The translations under genes and the position numbers were made by a program. The notes below the pieces were generated by a model that did not search any database, was not told the origin of the DNA, and saw only the letters and a program-made list of their open reading frames with translations. DNA of 64,000 bases, from the NCBI GenBank assembly GCA_016936255.1, contig JAFGYE010000027.1:62001-126000 (forward strand). The letters run 5' to 3'. Positions 61,192-64,000 of the stretch are shown here, piece by piece. Every line of letters starts with the position of its first letter. The stretch's first letter is position 1. The stretch is from Marinifilaceae bacterium. GTDB taxonomy: Bacteria; Bacteroidota; Bacteroidia; Bacteroidales; Marinifilaceae.

Positions 61192-62802
61192 ATGTCTGAT
61201 ACCGTAATTCAAAACCATGAGCTAAACTACCTTGAATATCAGGGACGATACAAAGGAATATTTGCATGGATTTTCTCAACAGACCACAAACGAATCGGCT
61301 TGTTGTATTTATACAGCATGCTGGTGCTTTTTAGTGTAGCCGCTATTCTGGGGCTGCTAATGAAAATAGAGCTGATAGCACCCGGGAAAACCATTATGGA
61401 TGCCCAAACTTACAACAGCTTTTTTACCCTTCACGGGATCACCATGATCTTTTTAATCGTGGTTCCGGGCTTACCCGCTGTGTTTGGAAATTTCTTTCTG
61501 CCTCTGATGATTGGGGCAAAAGATGTGGCATTTCCCAAGCTGAATCTTTTATCGTGGTGGATTTATATTTTAGGAGCTGCAATTGCACTCTCGGCTCAGT
61601 TTTTTGGTGACGGACCTCCGGATACGGGCTGGACATTTTACGCTCCCTACAGTTTTAGAACCGGAACAAATATGCTGCCGGCCGTTACTGGTGCGTTTAT
61701 ACTGGGTTTCTCATCTATTGCCACAGGTATCAACTTTATTGTTACCATGCATAGAATGAGAGCTCCCGGTATGTCGTGGATGAAAATGCCGCTATTCCCT
61801 TGGGCTCTTTACGGTACCAGCTGGATTCAGGTACTGGCAACGCCTATTGTTGGTGTTACTTTACTAATGATTGTACTGGAACGTACCCTGCAAATCGGTT
61901 TTTTCGATCCTGCCTTAGGCGGCGACCCAATCTTATATCAGCATTTATTCTGGATTTACTCCCACCCAGCTGTTTACATCATGATATTGCCTGCGATGGG
62001 GGTGATCTCGGAGATTATTCCAACATTCGCACGAAAAACCATTTTTGGATACAAAGCCATTGTCGTTTCAACACTGGCAATTGCATTTGTTGGTTACTTT
62101 GTTTGGGGACATCACATGTTTACATCAGGAATGAGTGGAACGGCCCTGTATACATTTTCGATTCTGACATTTTTAGTGGCCATTCCCAGTGCCATTAAAA
62201 TATTCAACTGGGTGGCTACCCTTCATAAAGCTTCCATCGATATTCAAACCCCTTTCTTGTGGGCTCTTTGCTTTCTTTTTGTTTTCATGATCGGAGGATT
62301 ATCCGGAATGGTACTGGGTGCCTTATCGGCCAACGTTCATTTGCACGATACGGCATTTGTGGTTGCTCACTTTCACTTTATTGTTTTCGGTGGTACCGGA
62401 TATGCATTTTTTGGAGCTATGCATTACTGGTACCCAAAAATGTTTGGAAGAATGTACGACAAAGGTTGGGCGAACATAGGTTTAGCAGTATTCTTTACTG
62501 GTTTTAACACACTTTATCTTCCCATGTTTTATTTAGGAATGATTGGAATGCCCCGCAGGTATTACGACTATGTTGAAGAATTTCACGGACCAAACATCGT
62601 TTCCTCGTTTGGAGCCATGCTGATGATTTCAGGCTTGATCATTATCATTACCAATTTGGTTCGCTCGGCCCGCAAAGGAGCAATTGCAGAAGCTGATCCC
62701 TGGAAAGGAAAAACACTGGAATGGACAACTGCAAGTCCTCCGACACTTGAAAATTTTGCCAAAATCCCAGTAGTAACCAAACTGCCATACGACTATGAGT
62801 AA
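61192..62802 (+). CDS. ctaD: Cytochrome c oxidase subunit I
   Basis: Catalytic subunit with haems a/a3 and CuB. 536 residues, twelve helices. WIYSHPAVYIMILPAMG carries the His-Tyr pair and the YS variant typical of type A2 oxidases, which lack the Glu of the D channel. WGHHMFTSG holds the CuB histidines and VAHFHFIVFGG the haem ligands. Overlaps cox3 by eight bases. Confidence 0.97.
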   Translation: MSDTVIQNHELNYLEYQGRYKGIFAWIFSTDHKRIGLLYLYSMLVLFSVAAILGLLMKIELIAPGKTIMDAQTYNSFFTLHGITMIFLIVVPGLPAVFGNFFLPLMIGAKDVAFPKLNLLSWWIYILGAAIALSAQFFGDGPPDTGWTFYAPYSFRTGTNMLPAVTGAFILGFSSIATGINFIVTMHRMRAPGMSWMKMPLFPWALYGTSWIQVLATPIVGVTLLMIVLERTLQIGFFDPALGGDPILYQHLFWIYSHPAVYIMILPAMGVISEIIPTFARKTIFGYKAIVVSTLAIAFVGYFVWGHHMFTSGMSGTALYTFSILTFLVAIPSAIKIFNWVATLHKASIDIQTPFLWALCFLFVFMIGGLSGMVLGALSANVHLHDTAFVVAHFHFIVFGGTGYAFFGAMHYWYPKMFGRMYDKGWANIGLAVFFTGFNTLYLPMFYLGMIGMPRRYYDYVEEFHGPNIVSSFGAMLMISGLIIIITNLVRSARKGAIAEADPWKGKTLEWTTASPPTLENFAKIPVVTKLPYDYE

Positions 62803-63409
62803 TCATGCACACATTGATGAACACCGCGACGATGAAGGTGCTAAAACAGGAATGTGGATCTTTATATTTACTGAACTGCTGCTTTTTGGCGGATTGTTTA
62901 TTGTCTATTCGGTATACCGTTACTTAAACCCGGCTGCTTTCCATTTGGCCGCCGAAGAGCTGGATACTTTTATCGGCACCGTAAATACCGTTATTCTTTT
63001 AGTGAGCAGTATGACCATTGCCATGTCTATCAGTGCCATGCAGTATAAAAATAAAAAACTTACGTTGCTATTAATGGGCGTTACTATTTTATTAGCTGTG
63101 CTATTCATGGTGAATAAGTATTTTGAGTGGAGTGGAAAAATTGCACATGGAATTTATCCTGGTAGTCCTACGCTAATGGAAGCCAGTCAGGGAGAAATAT
63201 TGTTTTTTGGTTTGTACTACGCCATGACCGGACTTCATGCCTTACACATTGTTATAGGCGTCGCATTTATTGCCTGGGTAATGAGACTGGTTGTAAAAGA
63301 TGAGGTACAACACGACAACTTCGCAATACTTGAAAACAGTGGGTTGTATTGGCATTTAGTCGATCTGATTTGGATTTTCCTTTTCCCCTTATTCTACCTA
63401 ATCACTTAA
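62795..63409 (+). CDS. ctaE: Cytochrome c oxidase subunit III
   Basis: A 204-residue, five-helix subunit III as in caa3/bacterial oxidases. GMWIFIFTELLLFGGLFIVYSVYR at the N-terminus and GLHALHIVIGVAFI with GLYWHLVDLIWIFLFPLFYL at the end are diagnostic. Translationally coupled to cox1. Confidence 0.95.
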   Translation: MSNHAHIDEHRDDEGAKTGMWIFIFTELLLFGGLFIVYSVYRYLNPAAFHLAAEELDTFIGTVNTVILLVSSMTIAMSISAMQYKNKKLTLLLMGVTILLAVLFMVNKYFEWSGKIAHGIYPGSPTLMEASQGEILFFGLYYAMTGLHALHIVIGVAFIAWVMRLVVKDEVQHDNFAILENSGLYWHLVDLIWIFLFPLFYLIT

Positions 63410-63419
63410 TTGTACTGTT

Positions 63420-63707
63420 ATGGAAAAAGAACAACACACCCACATTGTAAAATACAAAACCTATGTATTTGTTTTGATTGCTTTGCTTCTCATGACCTTT
63501 ACATCAGTGGCCATAACGAGTATTAATTTAGGTCCGTACACCGTTTCGGCGGCATTACTGCTGGCAGGCAGTAAATCTTTATTGGTATTACTGATTTTTA
63601 TGCACCTAAAGTTCGACAAAAAGTTCTATTCCATAATGATAGGCGGGGTATTACTGCTGTTTGCCTGTGTGATTTTAATTACGTTCTTAGACTACTTATA
63701 CCGATAG
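63420..63707 (+). CDS. ctaF: Cytochrome c oxidase subunit IV (caa3 type)
   Basis: A 95-residue protein with three helices. LALLLMTFTSVAI-like first helix, then KSLLVLLIFMHLKFDKKFYS, which is characteristic of the COX4/CtaF prokaryotic family. Ten bases after cox3 and three before cox2. Confidence 0.9.
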   Translation: MEKEQHTHIVKYKTYVFVLIALLLMTFTSVAITSINLGPYTVSAALLLAGSKSLLVLLIFMHLKFDKKFYSIMIGGVLLLFACVILITFLDYLYR

Positions 63708-63710
63708 CTT

Positions 63711-64000
63711 ATGACTTCCAAAGCAATACCCGATGCTTCAAATTTTGTGAAAGGTGTAGATACTTCTTTCGAGGTGATATTAGGAATCATTTTCTTTTTC
63801 CTGATCGCCATCACAGCTACCATGATATACTTTGTATTCCGATATCGCAAAGAAAGAAATCCGGTAGCCACCCAAATCCACGGAAGTGTTTCCCTTGAGA
63901 TACTTTGGACGGTTATTCCCACCCTATTGGTGATGGTGATGTTTTATTACGGATGGATGGGTTACAAACCGATGAAGGAAGTCCCTGACGATGCTTTTGT
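63711..64000 (+). CDS. ctaC: Cytochrome c oxidase subunit II, N-terminal part (3' end outside window)
   Basis: The frame from ATG 63711 is open to the window end. It begins MTSKAIPDASNFVKGVDTSF and shows two transmembrane helices, with SVSLEILWTVIPTLLVMVMFYYGWMGYK in the second, the classic subunit II hairpin. The CuA domain lies beyond the window. Its place after cox1, cox3 and cox4 is unusual, since cox2 commonly comes first. Confidence 0.92.
   Translation, partial: MTSKAIPDASNFVKGVDTSFEVILGIIFFFLIAITATMIYFVFRYRKERNPVATQIHGSVSLEILWTVIPTLLVMVMFYYGWMGYKPMKEVPDDAF

Overview
The window is a 64 kb chromosomal segment from an AT-rich bacterium of the phylum Bacteroidota. The evidence is a set of promoters with the phylum's TAnnTTTG -7 box, a general lack of Shine-Dalgarno sites, a DUF4290 gene, a PorV/PorQ-type outer-membrane protein, a fused DAHP synthase/chorismate mutase, DUF4492-CydAB, a fused CcoN-CcoO, and the order rsfS-ftsH-cdsA-psd. 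A marine facultative anaerobe of the Marinilabiliales/Marinifilaceae type is my guess; the sequence does not prove the family. I see no tRNA, rRNA, CRISPR array, prophage or insertion sequence with a transposase.

Layout. 1-7.3 kb holds the end of a UvrD/PcrA helicase, DUF4290, murA, a TlpA-type thioredoxin, a STAS-like protein and the heat-shock pair grpE-dnaJ. 7.3-15.1 kb holds an intergenic 21-nt repeat array, a NatAB-like ABC exporter, and a tight run Ppx/GppA, sigma-54-type response regulator, aspA and hydF. 15.1-27.5 kb holds a saccharopine dehydrogenase-like gene, a DUF4369 protein behind a structured leader, a BtuF-like protein, coaD, a serine hydrolase, a TlpA-like protein, a NUDIX protein, pyrE, an SRPBCC protein, a His-rich exported protein beside a His-rich TonB receptor, and birA. 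27.8-41.5 kb holds rsfS-ftsH, cdsA-psd, an SMP-30-like protein, an SDR, envelope proteins, a second 21-nt array, a hydrolase, a PorV/PorQ protein, pssA, a CPBP protease and a DUF3857 protein. 41.6-64 kb is mainly respiratory.

The respiratory block carries three terminal oxidases within about 21 kb. The first is cytochrome bd (DUF4492, cydA, cydB and an unlisted 38-residue CydX-like membrane peptide). The second is a cbb3 oxidase with its assembly genes (ccoI, ccoS, ccoNO, ccoQ, ccoP, ccoG, ccoH, safE). The third is a caa3/aa3-type oxidase (sco1, cox1, cox3, cox4, start of cox2). Between bd and cbb3 sits a three-gene set: a Tat-exported four-cluster Fe-S protein, an NrfD membrane subunit and a membrane-anchored monoheme cytochrome c, with no molybdopterin or multiheme catalytic partner. 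No bc1 or Alternative Complex III genes are visible, so I propose this triad as a compact menaquinol:cytochrome c reductase feeding the cytochrome c oxidases. The Fe-S subunit lacks one cysteine in each of two of its four motifs.

The cco-cox block also holds a family of intergenic repeats. A GxxExxY gene lies inside near-perfect 20-bp terminal inverted repeats, beside a gene-less copy with the same ends, and a decayed right end abuts ccoG. Two 21-nt arrays elsewhere share a heptad GNLxVxx reading. Phospholipid synthesis is spread over three sites: cdsA and psd together, pssA about 6 kb away.
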